Positions 34,097-41,966 of a stretch of DNA of 64,000 nucleotides are shown here, piece by piece. The translations under genes and the position numbers were made by a program. How positions within the stretch are numbered: the stretch's first letter is position 1; each line of letters begins with the position of its first letter. The DNA comes from Desulfitobacterium hafniense DCB-2 (lineage in GTDB: Bacteria; Bacillota; Desulfitobacteriia; Desulfitobacteriales; Desulfitobacteriaceae), in NCBI RefSeq assembly GCF_000021925.1, contig NC_011830.1, positions 4,685,001 to 4,749,000 on the forward strand. Reading direction: 5' to 3'. A model generated the notes under the pieces. It had not been told where the DNA came from and did no database searches. It saw nothing but the letters and a program-made list of their open reading frames with translations.

Positions 34097-35791
34097 TCAA
34101 TCGTCAAATTCCCATGCTTCTTTTTCGTCAGATTGGACTACAGCATATTCTTGTGCAAGTTTTCTGTATTGCTCTTTTAAATTAATGATTCTAGAAAAAT
34201 CCCCTGCAAGCGTGTTAGTTAAGATCTCATTTAGTTCAGCTCTAACTTCTTCTTTCTCCTGTTTAGCCAGTTCTTTAACTGCATTATAAGGCTTATCTCC
34301 CTTTTGAAGATAGCCAAAAAATTGTCCTTCAAAATCTGGGACATTTACAATAACCAAATTGCCATCCTTTTTATTCGCCTCATCAACAATTTTATTATTT
34401 ATACTCCACATTGCATTTGTGATCCATTTTTCTTTTCTTTTTACCCTTGGAGAATCTAAATCATGCACCACAGTATAGCTTAATCCAAAGTGGTTTAAAA
34501 TCTTTTGAAACATAGGGATATTTGCTTTTCCTCTACAGTTTACAATTGTTATATCTGTATTACCTTTGAGTTCTGATAATGTTGATTGCTCGGTATCCCC
34601 TTCAACTAATATAATTTTATCTGAAAAAAAGAATTCATTTATCGTAGGATGGCAATTCCTTATCATCTGTAATCTTTCTCTCTCGTCTTCATCAAAATCT
34701 GCCTTATCAGTGGAAAAGATTTTAGTAGAAGAGTCACACTGCTTTTCAACTCTAACAATAGTTGTATGGGGCTTTGACACATCTATAAATATGGGGGAAT
34801 GTGTAGTTATCATAACTTGCCAATTCTCTAAATCTGCAATTTTATATAAGGCCTCTCTGGCAGCGCGAATAGCTGGTGGATGAAGAAAGGATTCAGGTTC
34901 CTCAACAAGAAGAATTCTAGGTTCATTACTAGATAGTACTTTCTTTCCCGATTTATAGTTTCCTGTATCCGCTAATGCCTCGATAGCTGACCAGAGAAAA
35001 GCACGCTGCAGCCCACTTCCCTGATTTATTAACGGATAAAAAGTACCTAAAGAATCCGCAACCCTAATATGTGTTCCTGACGCCAAAATCTTATCAACAT
35101 CAATTTTTCCCGCTTGTGGCATAAGATCAATTTTGTGCTCAGGAAAAATATCCCCGATATTATCTTGAAGTTTGCTTGTCGTTTTACTTAACTCTTCATT
35201 GATTTCTGATTTTACTTCATTAGCTAAGGTATTCATCTGATCAATCATCCCAGATAATTTCGAGTTATCCGATTTGATGCTTTCTTTAACCGCAGTAGTT
35301 AAAATATCCACAATCTGCTTTTCTAATGAAGCAGCGTCATCAAAAGGGTTTATTTTTAAGGGAGTTGGCAGACAGCTAGCTATTTTAGAATCCCATCCAC
35401 CCATTCCTCCAGATTCCCACTTCTTTTCTGCCTCATTCCATGATTGTTTCTTTGCTTTTTCGTTCACTTTATTCCATCGCCACTTATATTTTATAACATC
35501 ACCATATTCAGAATCCGTATATAGCCATTTCTCCCCTATTTGCTTCTTGTCTTCATCACTAATGTCTGAAAAGATTCCCGTTATTTCAATAGCATTTTCT
35601 TCTTTATTTTGATAGAAGCTCTCGATCGGCTGTGGTTCACCAGATTTAGTAAACAACTCATATGCTTTCAGAACAGTTGTTTTTCCAACATTGTTAGGCC
35701 CAATTAAAACAATAATATTGTCAATTTTAACTCTAATTCCCACACTGTCGATACAATAAAAATTTTTAATTAATAATTCACACAATCTCAT
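34097..35791 (-). CDS. OLD-family ATP-dependent nuclease (AAA ATPase plus TOPRIM)
   Basis: A 564-residue protein with an N-terminal ABC/SMC-like ATPase (Walker A GPNNVGKTT at residues 31-39; signature region NQGSGLQRAFLWSAIEAL; Walker B ILLVEEPESFLHP; H-loop TTHSPIF) and a C-terminal TOPRIM nuclease domain (about 395-540; LVEGDTEQ and VVHDLDSPR supply the Glu and Asp metal ligands). OLD proteins of phage P2 and Gabija GajA act in phage defence. No UvrD-like GajB helicase is adjacent, so this is a solitary (class 1-like) OLD rather than Gabija. Low GC relative to the flanks and isolated position suggest acquisition. Confidence 0.88.
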   Translation of the reverse strand: MRLCELLIKNFYCIDSVGIRVKIDNIIVLIGPNNVGKTTVLKAYELFTKSGEPQPIESFYQNKEENAIEITGIFSDISDEDKKQIGEKWLYTDSEYGDVIKYKWRWNKVNEKAKKQSWNEAEKKWESGGMGGWDSKIASCLPTPLKINPFDDAASLEKQIVDILTTAVKESIKSDNSKLSGMIDQMNTLANEVKSEINEELSKTTSKLQDNIGDIFPEHKIDLMPQAGKIDVDKILASGTHIRVADSLGTFYPLINQGSGLQRAFLWSAIEALADTGNYKSGKKVLSSNEPRILLVEEPESFLHPPAIRAAREALYKIADLENWQVMITTHSPIFIDVSKPHTTIVRVEKQCDSSTKIFSTDKADFDEDERERLQMIRNCHPTINEFFFSDKIILVEGDTEQSTLSELKGNTDITIVNCRGKANIPMFQKILNHFGLSYTVVHDLDSPRVKRKEKWITNAMWSINNKIVDEANKKDGNLVIVNVPDFEGQFFGYLQKGDKPYNAVKELAKQEKEEVRAELNEILTNTLAGDFSRIINLKEQYRKLAQEYAVVQSDEKEAWEFDD

Positions 35792-36180
35792 TTTTATGCC
35801 CTCCCCCTCAAACTCAGATAGCGAACTCTAATTAGCTATATCTTAACAATATGACAAATGATTTTGTTGTAAAAATATTTAAAATATCAAAGAGTTTCCA
35901 AAATCCTTTCTCCAGAAAAGAGTGATAAACGGCACAAGCCTGTCCAAGAACACAACACCGTTTATACCTTATTATCATAATCCACCTTTGTCCACAAATA
36001 GATATAGTTTCCACTATAAACGATATTACCACATCCTTCGCGTGGTTTTTGTAATATTATGTCGGATTCATAAGTTTTAAGCAGTCACAATACTGACTCA
36101 CTTGACAATCACCAAATATTTGAATAATTTAATATCTCTTCAATAATCAACTGCCAAAAAATGACCACTTACAAAAATCT
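35792..36180. other. AT-rich intergenic stretch, no supported gene
   Basis: About 390 nt upstream of the OLD gene. A 66-codon minus-strand ORF (35832-36032) has a Cys-rich, irregular product, poor start context and no recognised match, so I do not call it. The promoter of the OLD gene should lie here. Confidence 0.5.
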
Positions 36181-36220
36181 GCCCATCTAAAATCGGACAC
36201 GAATCCGATTTTGGATGGGC
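36181..36220. repeat. 17-bp hairpin (shared repeat, copy B)
   Basis: Arms GCCCATCTAAAATCGGA and its near-complement (one mismatch), loop CACGAA. The inner AAATCGGA/TCCGATTT and the loop are identical to the hairpin at 30155-30202. It lies 18 nt past the stop of the DUF4143 ATPase gene and may be its terminator. Confidence 0.75.
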
Positions 36221-36238
36221 AAACTAAGGGCGGCAAGC

Positions 36239-37435
36239 TCACTTCAACAGCCAGTCCAGTGCGTTAAGCTGCTTAATTCCGTTGTGGGAAACCAAGGGAC
36301 CGTGATCCATCGTCAACAGAAACTTCGGGTTGTGGTCGCTGATGGCATCAAGGGGCGCAAGCTCCCGCTGAAGGGTCTTTCCGTCAGCATCCATCACCGT
36401 ATAGGCCACCTGGTAGTATTCCTCTCCCTCTGGCCCAATGGCAATAAAGTCAATTTCAGCAGCACCCACTTTGCCGATATGAACCTCATAACCACGGCGC
36501 AACAGTTCCAAGTAGACGATGTTTTCCAGGATATGCCCCGCATCGGCTTTCTTCGTACCGAGAGCGTTGTACCGCAGGCCCATGTCGGCAGCATAATACT
36601 TATCTCCGGTTTTCAGATACTGCTTGCCCTTGACATCATACCGGCCCACACGGTAAAAGATAAAGCTGTCCGTCAGTGCCGTCAGATAACTTTCCACCGT
36701 ATGCACGGTGATCTTTCTTCCCGCCGAGGTCATGGTATCGGCGATCTTTTTGGTAGAACACAAATTGCCGATGTTGTCGAACAAAAAACGCACGACACTC
36801 TGAAGCATGGCCAGGTCGGGAAACCGCCTGCGGGCCACGATGTCCTTCAGCACGATGGAGTCATAAAGCCCGTCCAGGTATTGCCGGATATCTTTCTGCC
36901 GCTTTAATTCCAATGTATATGGAAAAGAGCTGTTGTGGATATAGTCTTGATACAGCCGGTCTATGCTGCTGTCAGGCGGAAAGGCCGACACATATTCCTT
37001 GAAAGAAAGGGGCAGCATCTTGATCTCCACATACCGCCCGGACAATAGCGTAGCAAGCTCCCCGGACAGCAGATAGGCGTTGGACCCCGTGATGTACACG
37101 TCGCAGTTTTTCTTGATGAACAAGCTGTCAACCGCCTTCTGAAAATCGGTTACGCGCTGCACTTCATCCAAAAAGACGTAATTCATCCTGTCGGGCAGCA
37201 ATCTGGCCTTCACAAGCTCATACAAATCCTTGCTGTTTTCAATCTCGGCCCAGTCCCCATCTTCCAGGTTGAACGCGATGATCTGCTCCGGCTTCACGTC
37301 ATTTTGCAGTAAATAATCCTGATATAGCTCAAACAGGGTGGACTTTCCGCAGCGGCGGATACCTGTCACTACTTTGATAAGCTGTTTGTCCCGGAAACTG
37401 ATCAGGTTTTCCAAATACTCGTTTCTTGGTATCAT
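36239..37435 (-). CDS. AAA_14/DUF4143 family ATPase
   Basis: A 398-residue protein starting at ATG 37435 (GGGAGGTG site; a longer in-frame start at 37489 has none). Walker A is GIRRCGKSTLF near residue 30, Walker B VFLDEVQRV near 95, followed by SNAYLLSGELATLLSGRY and a winged-helix/DUF4143 C-terminal half with a nuclease-like end (GAAEIDFIAIGPEGEEYYQVAYTV). These proteins are very common, often duplicated and linked to accessory DNA; their function is unknown. A degraded partial copy lies 3 kb away at 33296. Confidence 0.87.
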   Translation of the reverse strand: MIPRNEYLENLISFRDKQLIKVVTGIRRCGKSTLFELYQDYLLQNDVKPEQIIAFNLEDGDWAEIENSKDLYELVKARLLPDRMNYVFLDEVQRVTDFQKAVDSLFIKKNCDVYITGSNAYLLSGELATLLSGRYVEIKMLPLSFKEYVSAFPPDSSIDRLYQDYIHNSSFPYTLELKRQKDIRQYLDGLYDSIVLKDIVARRRFPDLAMLQSVVRFLFDNIGNLCSTKKIADTMTSAGRKITVHTVESYLTALTDSFIFYRVGRYDVKGKQYLKTGDKYYAADMGLRYNALGTKKADAGHILENIVYLELLRRGYEVHIGKVGAAEIDFIAIGPEGEEYYQVAYTVMDADGKTLQRELAPLDAISDHNPKFLLTMDHGPLVSHNGIKQLNALDWLLK

Positions 37436-37606
37436 CCCAACACCTCCCTTTGCATATATTATACACAAAAAAATCAATACGGATAACATCTTTGAACGAT
37501 ATCTTCAAATATTTAGTTATGAACCCATGTTATTGCAATTGATATGCATCATTTTTAGGATTTCCCGCTCTTCAGTCGTTTCCGGTGTTTGTCAACATAG
37601 TTGTCG

Positions 37607-38750
37607 CTAAACCCCAAGATTCACATATAAGTTAAGGGAATTTCTTCTCCTTAATATTTTCAGGTTTAATACTCCTGGATTGAGCCATACCTCTTGCTTC
37701 AAACTCCAATTGCGAACATCACGCGACCAGCGCTCCGGATGGGCCGCCTTAGCTGCTTCATAGAGTTTATGTCGCCTTTCGAGAATAGTTTGGTCCATTC
37801 CAGTGTGTCGTTGATGCGGTGTTAAGAACTTCAGACCACTATGTCTATGTTCGAGGTTATACCACCGCACAAAATCGAATACCCATGTTCTTGCCTGGGT
37901 CAAATCAGCAAATCCTGCTGAAGGATAATTCGGCCGATACTTGCAGGTTTTGAAAATAGATTCTGCGTAGGGATTATCATTACTCACCCGAGGACGGCTC
38001 CTTGAGGGAGTGATCCCAAGTTGATACAAGGTCTCTAATAGGGAGGCTCCTTTCATTGGACTCCCATTGTCAGAATGGAGAATAAGCGGCTTTAACGGCA
38101 CGGAACATTGCTCTGACAAGGCGGCACGCCGCACCAATTGACTCGCGTTTTCAGCGGATTCTTCCAACCAGATATCCCACGCAACGATTTTGCGGCTAAA
38201 CAAATCCAGAATTAAATAGAGATAGAAGTAAATGCCCCGAGCAGGACCGGGTAACCATGTTATATCCCACATCCAGACCTGATTCGGCCCAGTGGCACAA
38301 TGAGTTGAAATGGGCTTACGGATTGGAACTTTACTATGACCTCGATGATGCTGGAGATTATGATGCCTTAAGATGCTGGAGATTATGATGCCTTAAGATG
38401 CGGTAGAATGTTGATTCGGATGCTATGTAGATTCCTTGATCTGCGAGCATTGGAACAATCTGACTGGGTGGAAGACTCTGATATTCCGGTTGATTCACAA
38501 CAGAGACAATTTCTCGGGTTTCTTCTTGAGTTAGTTTATTCCGCGGAGAAGGCCGCTTGACAAAAGGTCGTTGATCTTCTAGAGGAGTTGTTTCACTTCT
38601 CCAACGTTGTAAAGTGCGTCGACTTATCCCCAATTCATTGCAAGCCATCGTTTCTCTGGCACCGGCCTGAATGGCTTCTTTAATCAGCATGATGGCCTTT
38701 TGCAATCCGAGGCGCCGATCAAGCGTCCTCGCTGTCCCCCCAAATCGCAT
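37607..38750 (-). pseudogene. DDE transposase of the IS3-like element, frameshifted
   Basis: Two frames make up one transposase: the N-terminal part (38358-38750, HTH and RTLQRWRSETTP, ending QHLKAS) and the catalytic part (37607-38272). The latter has the D-D-E residues in MWDITW, HSDNGSPM and NPYAESIFK and the tail HRHSGLKFLTPHQRH. A 25-bp tandem duplication at 38347-38396 shifts the frame right after RILRHHNLQH. Removing one unit restores HHNLQHHRGHSKVPIR running through to the catalytic part. The start overlaps orfA by 32 nt, as usual for frameshift-coupled orfA/orfB. Confidence 0.88.
38347..38396. repeat. 25-bp perfect tandem duplication in transposase
   Basis: Units 38347-38371 and 38372-38396 are identical (each starts GATGCTGGAGATTATG). 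25 is not a multiple of three, so the duplication truncates the transposase. Probably replication slippage. Confidence 0.95.
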
Positions 38751-39216
38751 TTGCCTTTTTTCTTAGAACTAACAAGGCTGCAGTCTCCGCAAGAGCTGAT
38801 TCCTTACGACGAAGCTCCTGCTCCAATTTCTTAATCTCTCGTTCTCTCTCGAGCAGATCTTTCTGAAGACGTGACGCTTCTTGGGCAACTCCTCCATTGG
38901 CCTGCATACAGGCATCACGCCAAGCTTGAACCTGCTCAACATATAGCCCTTTGCCCCGGCAGTACTCAGCCATTTCCACTTCACTAAGGAGAGCAGTCTC
39001 CATGACAATCAGGAACTTATCTTGAGTGCTCCAACGCTCAACTTCCTGTTCCCCGCCGGGAACAGCCATACCCTTGGCTCTAGCTTGTCTTCTCCACACA
39101 TGCAGGGTGGCTTCTGATAAACCAGTTTCCCTTGCAATTGCACTGACGGATTGATTCTGTGGTGGCATCATCTTTAACATAATTGAATGCTTAAATTCCT
39201 CGCTATACTTTGCCAT
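38719..39216 (-). CDS. IS3-like orfA, HTH transposase subunit
   Basis: A 165-residue protein with a helix-turn-helix at the N-terminus (YSEEFKHSIMLKMMPPQNQSV-type start, then SAIARETGLSEATLHVWRRQAR) and a C-terminal leucine-zipper helix (EREIKKLEQELRRKESALAETAAL). It would bind the IS ends and join with orfB product by frameshifting. ATG after GAGGAGGAG. Appears intact even though the partner frame is broken. Confidence 0.85.
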   Translation of the reverse strand: MAKYSEEFKHSIMLKMMPPQNQSVSAIARETGLSEATLHVWRRQARAKGMAVPGGEQEVERWSTQDKFLIVMETALLSEVEMAEYCRGKGLYVEQVQAWRDACMQANGGVAQEASRLQKDLLEREREIKKLEQELRRKESALAETAALLVLRKKANAIWGDSEDA

Positions 39217-39315
39217 TGTTCTCCTCCTCCGAGTTCTCTTAACTCACTATACTTCTCTCGGAGGCCTATGACAACTATGCTAACATAGGGGGGTTATCAT
39301 TCTGCATCCTTGTCA

Positions 39316-39391
39316 CAGCTCAAAGACTGGCCCCTGTGGCCGGCACCAATATGACAGGTATCCAAACCTATTCCACCTATAAATGGTGAGA
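39316..39391 (+). pseudogene. 3'-end relic of a third DUF3102 gene
   Basis: This stretch matches the 3' ends of the two DUF3102 genes (GCTCAAAGAC, CCTGTGGCCGGCACCAATA, and the CCACCTAT end) with a one-base loss in the C run. It begins 30 nt right of the IS3-like element, so the IS or the block left of it removed the rest. Confidence 0.8.
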
Positions 39392-39395
39392 AAAC

Positions 39396-39608
39396 TTAAT
39401 TGGGCAGCCTGTCCATATAGTCCCCTCTAAGGATGGGAATCATCTCCGACTTAAGAGGCTCCTCAATATCTTTAAGCCTCTTATCGTCCATGTTGAGGAC
39501 ATCGATAGTATCAATATGGAGCTTATCGGCCAGATCCTTGGCTGTGAGGTACTGATTTTTTCTTAATTCCTTCACTGTCTTTTTCATAAAACCCCAGTTG
39601 AAGAACAC
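39396..39608 (-). CDS. Small hypothetical protein with HTH-like segment
   Basis: A 70-residue product, KKTVKELRKNQYLTAKDLADKLHIDTIDVLNMDDKRL, that resembles a short helix-turn-helix or winged-helix fragment. GTG 39608 comes 3 nt after the VanZ-like stop with GGAGAGGA inside that gene's end, so it is probably translated by coupling; an internal ATG at residue 8 is possible. Function unknown. Confidence 0.6.
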   Translation of the reverse strand: MFFNWGFMKKTVKELRKNQYLTAKDLADKLHIDTIDVLNMDDKRLKDIEEPLKSEMIPILRGDYMDRLPN

Positions 39609-39611
39609 TGC

Positions 39612-40079
39612 TTATCCTCTCCTCCCGAACAATCTATATAGAGCGGCACCTACAATAGCTCCCCCACTATCGAGGAGCACATCCTTAAGCTGACCGCTGC
39701 GCCCCGGAACAAAGAGCTGATGGAACTCATCACTAATTGCATAGAGAACGCAGATCCCTATGGCAATGGCGATTTGCTGCATTCCTTTGATGCCGCTCCT
39801 TCTTAAGGCATTCATGGTCAATACACTGAGAACTAAATATGTTAAGAAATGAGCAGATTTCCTGACAATGAAATTTGACTGGATGTAATCCACATTCAAC
39901 CCTGGAAAGGCCTTAGCGACAGCACTAAGCAGCCTTTCCGCGATCCCTTGGCTTAGTTCATCGGACTGAGCCGCCACTTGAGCGGACAGATAAAAGATGA
40001 TACCCATCCAAAGGAAGACGACCGCCCATGAGATGATAAGGATTAATCTTAAGTTATTTTGTCCTTCTTTATCCTGCAT
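39612..40079 (-). CDS. VanZ-family membrane protein
   Basis: A 155-residue integral membrane protein with four hydrophobic segments. Family marks: WMGIIFYLSAQ near the N-terminus, KSAHFLTYLVLSVL in the middle, and AISDEFHQLFVPGRSGQLKDVLLDSGGAIVG near the C-terminus, the classical VanZ Asp-Glu-x-His-Q...PGR pattern. VanZ gives low-level teicoplanin resistance in enterococci, but most homologues are general membrane proteins and this is not evidence of resistance. 18 nt after galE on the same strand. Confidence 0.9.
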   Translation of the reverse strand: MQDKEGQNNLRLILIISWAVVFLWMGIIFYLSAQVAAQSDELSQGIAERLLSAVAKAFPGLNVDYIQSNFIVRKSAHFLTYLVLSVLTMNALRRSGIKGMQQIAIAIGICVLYAISDEFHQLFVPGRSGQLKDVLLDSGGAIVGAALYRLFGRRG

Positions 40080-40097
40080 CTGATTCTATCTCCAAGA

Positions 40098-41090
40098 TCA
40101 ATCCCCATAGCCATGGGGATGTTTTTGATGCCACTGCCAGGCCGTCTTGATAATGGTCTCCAGATCACTATAGCGAGCCTGCCACCCTAACCTTCTTTGG
40201 ATCTTCTCGACTTTGGCCACCAACCTATCCGGATCCCCCTCTCTGCGGGGAGCCTCCAGAACGGGAATATCCAGGCCGGTCACCTTCCCGGCCATGGCGA
40301 GCACTTCCCGTACGGAATACCCTGTTCCGGTTCCCACATTATAAGCACCGCAGGGCACCCCTTGTTCCAGGGCTTCCAAAGCCCGGATATGAGCCTCCGC
40401 CAGATCCAGGACATGGATGTAATCCCGGATACAAGTTCCATCGGGAGTCTTATAATCGGTGCCAAAAATGGAGATGGCCTCTCTTTGTCCCAGGGCCGTT
40501 TTGAGGACCAGGGGAATCAGATGGGTCTCCGGTGTATGAGCCTCCCCCAGAGAGCCGTCCCAGGCCGCTCCTGCCGCGTTAAAATAGCGCAGAGCCATCC
40601 ACTTTAAACCATAAGCCTGCTCCAACCAATAAAAGGACTGCTCTATCATCAGCTTTGAAGCCCCATAAGGGTTAATCGGCTCTGGGTGGGACTCTTCCGG
40701 AATCGGAATTTCTTCAGGATTGCCATAAGCGGCGGCTGTCGAGGAAAAAACAATGGTGTTCACGCCGCCTTGCAGTAAGGTGCTGACAAAACGATTGGTC
40801 TTCGCCGTATTTTCTTCAAAATAAAGATCCGGCTTTTGCACCGATTCCCCCACCAGGCTCCGGGCGGCAAAATGGATCACTGCACGGACTTCTTCCTTGT
40901 TTATGATGTCTGTGACAAGCCCTTCGTCGGCTATATCCCCATGATAAAAAGGAATATCCTCGCTTACAGCTTTCCTGTGTCCGGTGATTAAACTGTCCAG
41001 AACCACCGGCCCATAGCCGGCTTCAGCCAAAGCCTGAACCGTATGGCTGCCGATATACCCTGCCCCGCCTGATACTAAAATCTTTTTCAT
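40098..41090 (-). CDS. galE: UDP-glucose 4-epimerase GalE
   Basis: A 330-residue short-chain dehydrogenase-type epimerase interconverting UDP-glucose and UDP-galactose. Visible: NAD-binding SGGAGYIGSHTVQ at residue 6, the Ser/Tyr/Lys triad (SSTAAAYGN, NPYGASK), RYFNAAGA, and the C-terminal GxGYSVREV and REGDPDRLVAK marks. It can supply UDP-galactose for the surface polysaccharide encoded further right, although it lies 6 kb away beyond insertion sequences. First gene of a three-gene unit with the VanZ-like and small HTH-like genes. Confidence 0.95.
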   Translation of the reverse strand: MKKILVSGGAGYIGSHTVQALAEAGYGPVVLDSLITGHRKAVSEDIPFYHGDIADEGLVTDIINKEEVRAVIHFAARSLVGESVQKPDLYFEENTAKTNRFVSTLLQGGVNTIVFSSTAAAYGNPEEIPIPEESHPEPINPYGASKLMIEQSFYWLEQAYGLKWMALRYFNAAGAAWDGSLGEAHTPETHLIPLVLKTALGQREAISIFGTDYKTPDGTCIRDYIHVLDLAEAHIRALEALEQGVPCGAYNVGTGTGYSVREVLAMAGKVTGLDIPVLEAPRREGDPDRLVAKVEKIQRRLGWQARYSDLETIIKTAWQWHQKHPHGYGD

Positions 41091-41115
41091 CGCCCCACCT
41101 CGGAAAAATAGTCAA

Positions 41116-41139
41116 ACCCAACCACATTAGTGGCTGGGT
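41116..41139 (-). terminator. Terminator between lipoprotein gene and galE
   Basis: Stem of ACCCA and CCAC with GTGG and TGGGT, with one mismatch and a 4-nt loop; TTTGACTATTTTT follows on the minus strand. It lies 32 nt past the lipoprotein stop. Confidence 0.65.
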
Positions 41140-41170
41140 AATTTTTGGTGCAAAAATTAGAACGCTGTTA

Positions 41171-41593
41171 TCAGGGTTTGAAATTGACGGAATCTATGAC
41201 CTGGCCGTCACTGATGGCTTGAGCAGTAAGGGGTTTTCCCGGATAATTGGTCTTCATCTGCGCCAACAGTTCTTTGATCAACTGGTTGGCATAAGCCTTG
41301 TCCACCCCGGCATTAAACGTAATATCCCCAAAGACAGTTTCCATTTGTTCGTAGATTTGAGTGCCCAGCACATCTTTTTGACCCATAATCTGTTCCGACA
41401 GCTTCATGTTGGACTCACCAAGAGGCGTTCCTTCCGGAATAGGTGTCAAATACTGGGGTTTTAGAGGTTCCTCTTGCTGGGTCTGCCCAGTGGAGGGATT
41501 CTGAGGTTGTTCACCATTAGTCTTGCCGCCACATCCCCCAATCCCAAAAATCAAGGCAAGAATTATCAAGCCCATCGATAATTTTTTTAGCAT
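41171..41593 (-). CDS. Hypothetical lipoprotein
   Basis: A 140-residue product from ATG 41593 (a GTG at 41605 is possible). A basic start, hydrophobic stretch and lipobox GIGGC put the lipidated Cys near residue 21. A Gln/Pro/Thr-rich linker leads into an ordered part of about 85 residues (GESNMKLSEQIMGQKDV to GQVIDSVNFKP). No recognised family. Surface-anchored; role unknown. Own terminator, probably monocistronic. Confidence 0.75.
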   Translation of the reverse strand: MLKKLSMGLIILALIFGIGGCGGKTNGEQPQNPSTGQTQQEEPLKPQYLTPIPEGTPLGESNMKLSEQIMGQKDVLGTQIYEQMETVFGDITFNAGVDKAYANQLIKELLAQMKTNYPGKPLTAQAISDGQVIDSVNFKP

Positions 41594-41771
41594 AATGTTG
41601 CTCACATCCTTTTCTAGGTTTCGAGTCCTTTTTAGGGTAACTCATTTTGGATGCTTTGGCAAGGACCTCAGTAAATTAGTGGTTATATCTCGAAAATCTT
41701 CATATATAAATTTTCAAAGGTAAACGTCAAATCAGCCGGCATCTTGACAAGTGTCGGTTGTTTCCAGGAGA

Positions 41772-41966
41772 TTATAGGAACCCCTCGTCGCTGATACCAA
41801 CGACATCCAGAAACTGTTTCCGTATGAGTTCCCGGAACGCCTCATCATTAAGACGTTCAACTTTGTACACACCGTCTTCTACCAAGCTATCGTCAATCAA
41901 TTTTACAAACTCCTCATCTTCACGGGCCATCTTTGAGTAGCGCTTTTGTACTAGTAGTGCTAACAT
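41772..41966 (-). pseudogene. Truncated gene fragment next to IS21 end
   Basis: A 64-codon frame whose last 52 residues (SKMAREDEEFVKLIDDSLVE to FLDVVGISDEGFL) look like the genuine C-terminus of a larger soluble protein. The first dozen codons run into the left end of the IS21 element at about 41958. I infer the gene's 5' part was lost when the IS inserted. Family not recognised. Confidence 0.45.

Larger units (their letters stand above)
37590..39285 (-). mobile_element. IS3-family-like insertion sequence (inactivated)
   Basis: About 1.7 kb with terminal inverted repeats TGTCAACATAGTTGTC (from 37590) and TGTTAGCATAGTTGTC (reading in from 39285), 14 of 16 matching. It contains orfA (38719-39216) and a DDE transposase frame broken by a 25-bp duplication. 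No clear target-site duplication is seen at the flanks. The right flank is a DUF3102 relic. Confidence 0.8.

Noticed and set aside
35832..36032. 66-codon minus-strand ORF upstream of the OLD gene
   Set aside because: Cys-rich random-looking product in AT-rich DNA with no ribosome site.
34097..37435. Gabija or other two-gene defence system formed by the OLD gene and the ATPase
   Set aside because: The DUF4143 ATPase is not a UvrD helicase, is 450 nt away and ends before the OLD promoter region. No partner gene fits.
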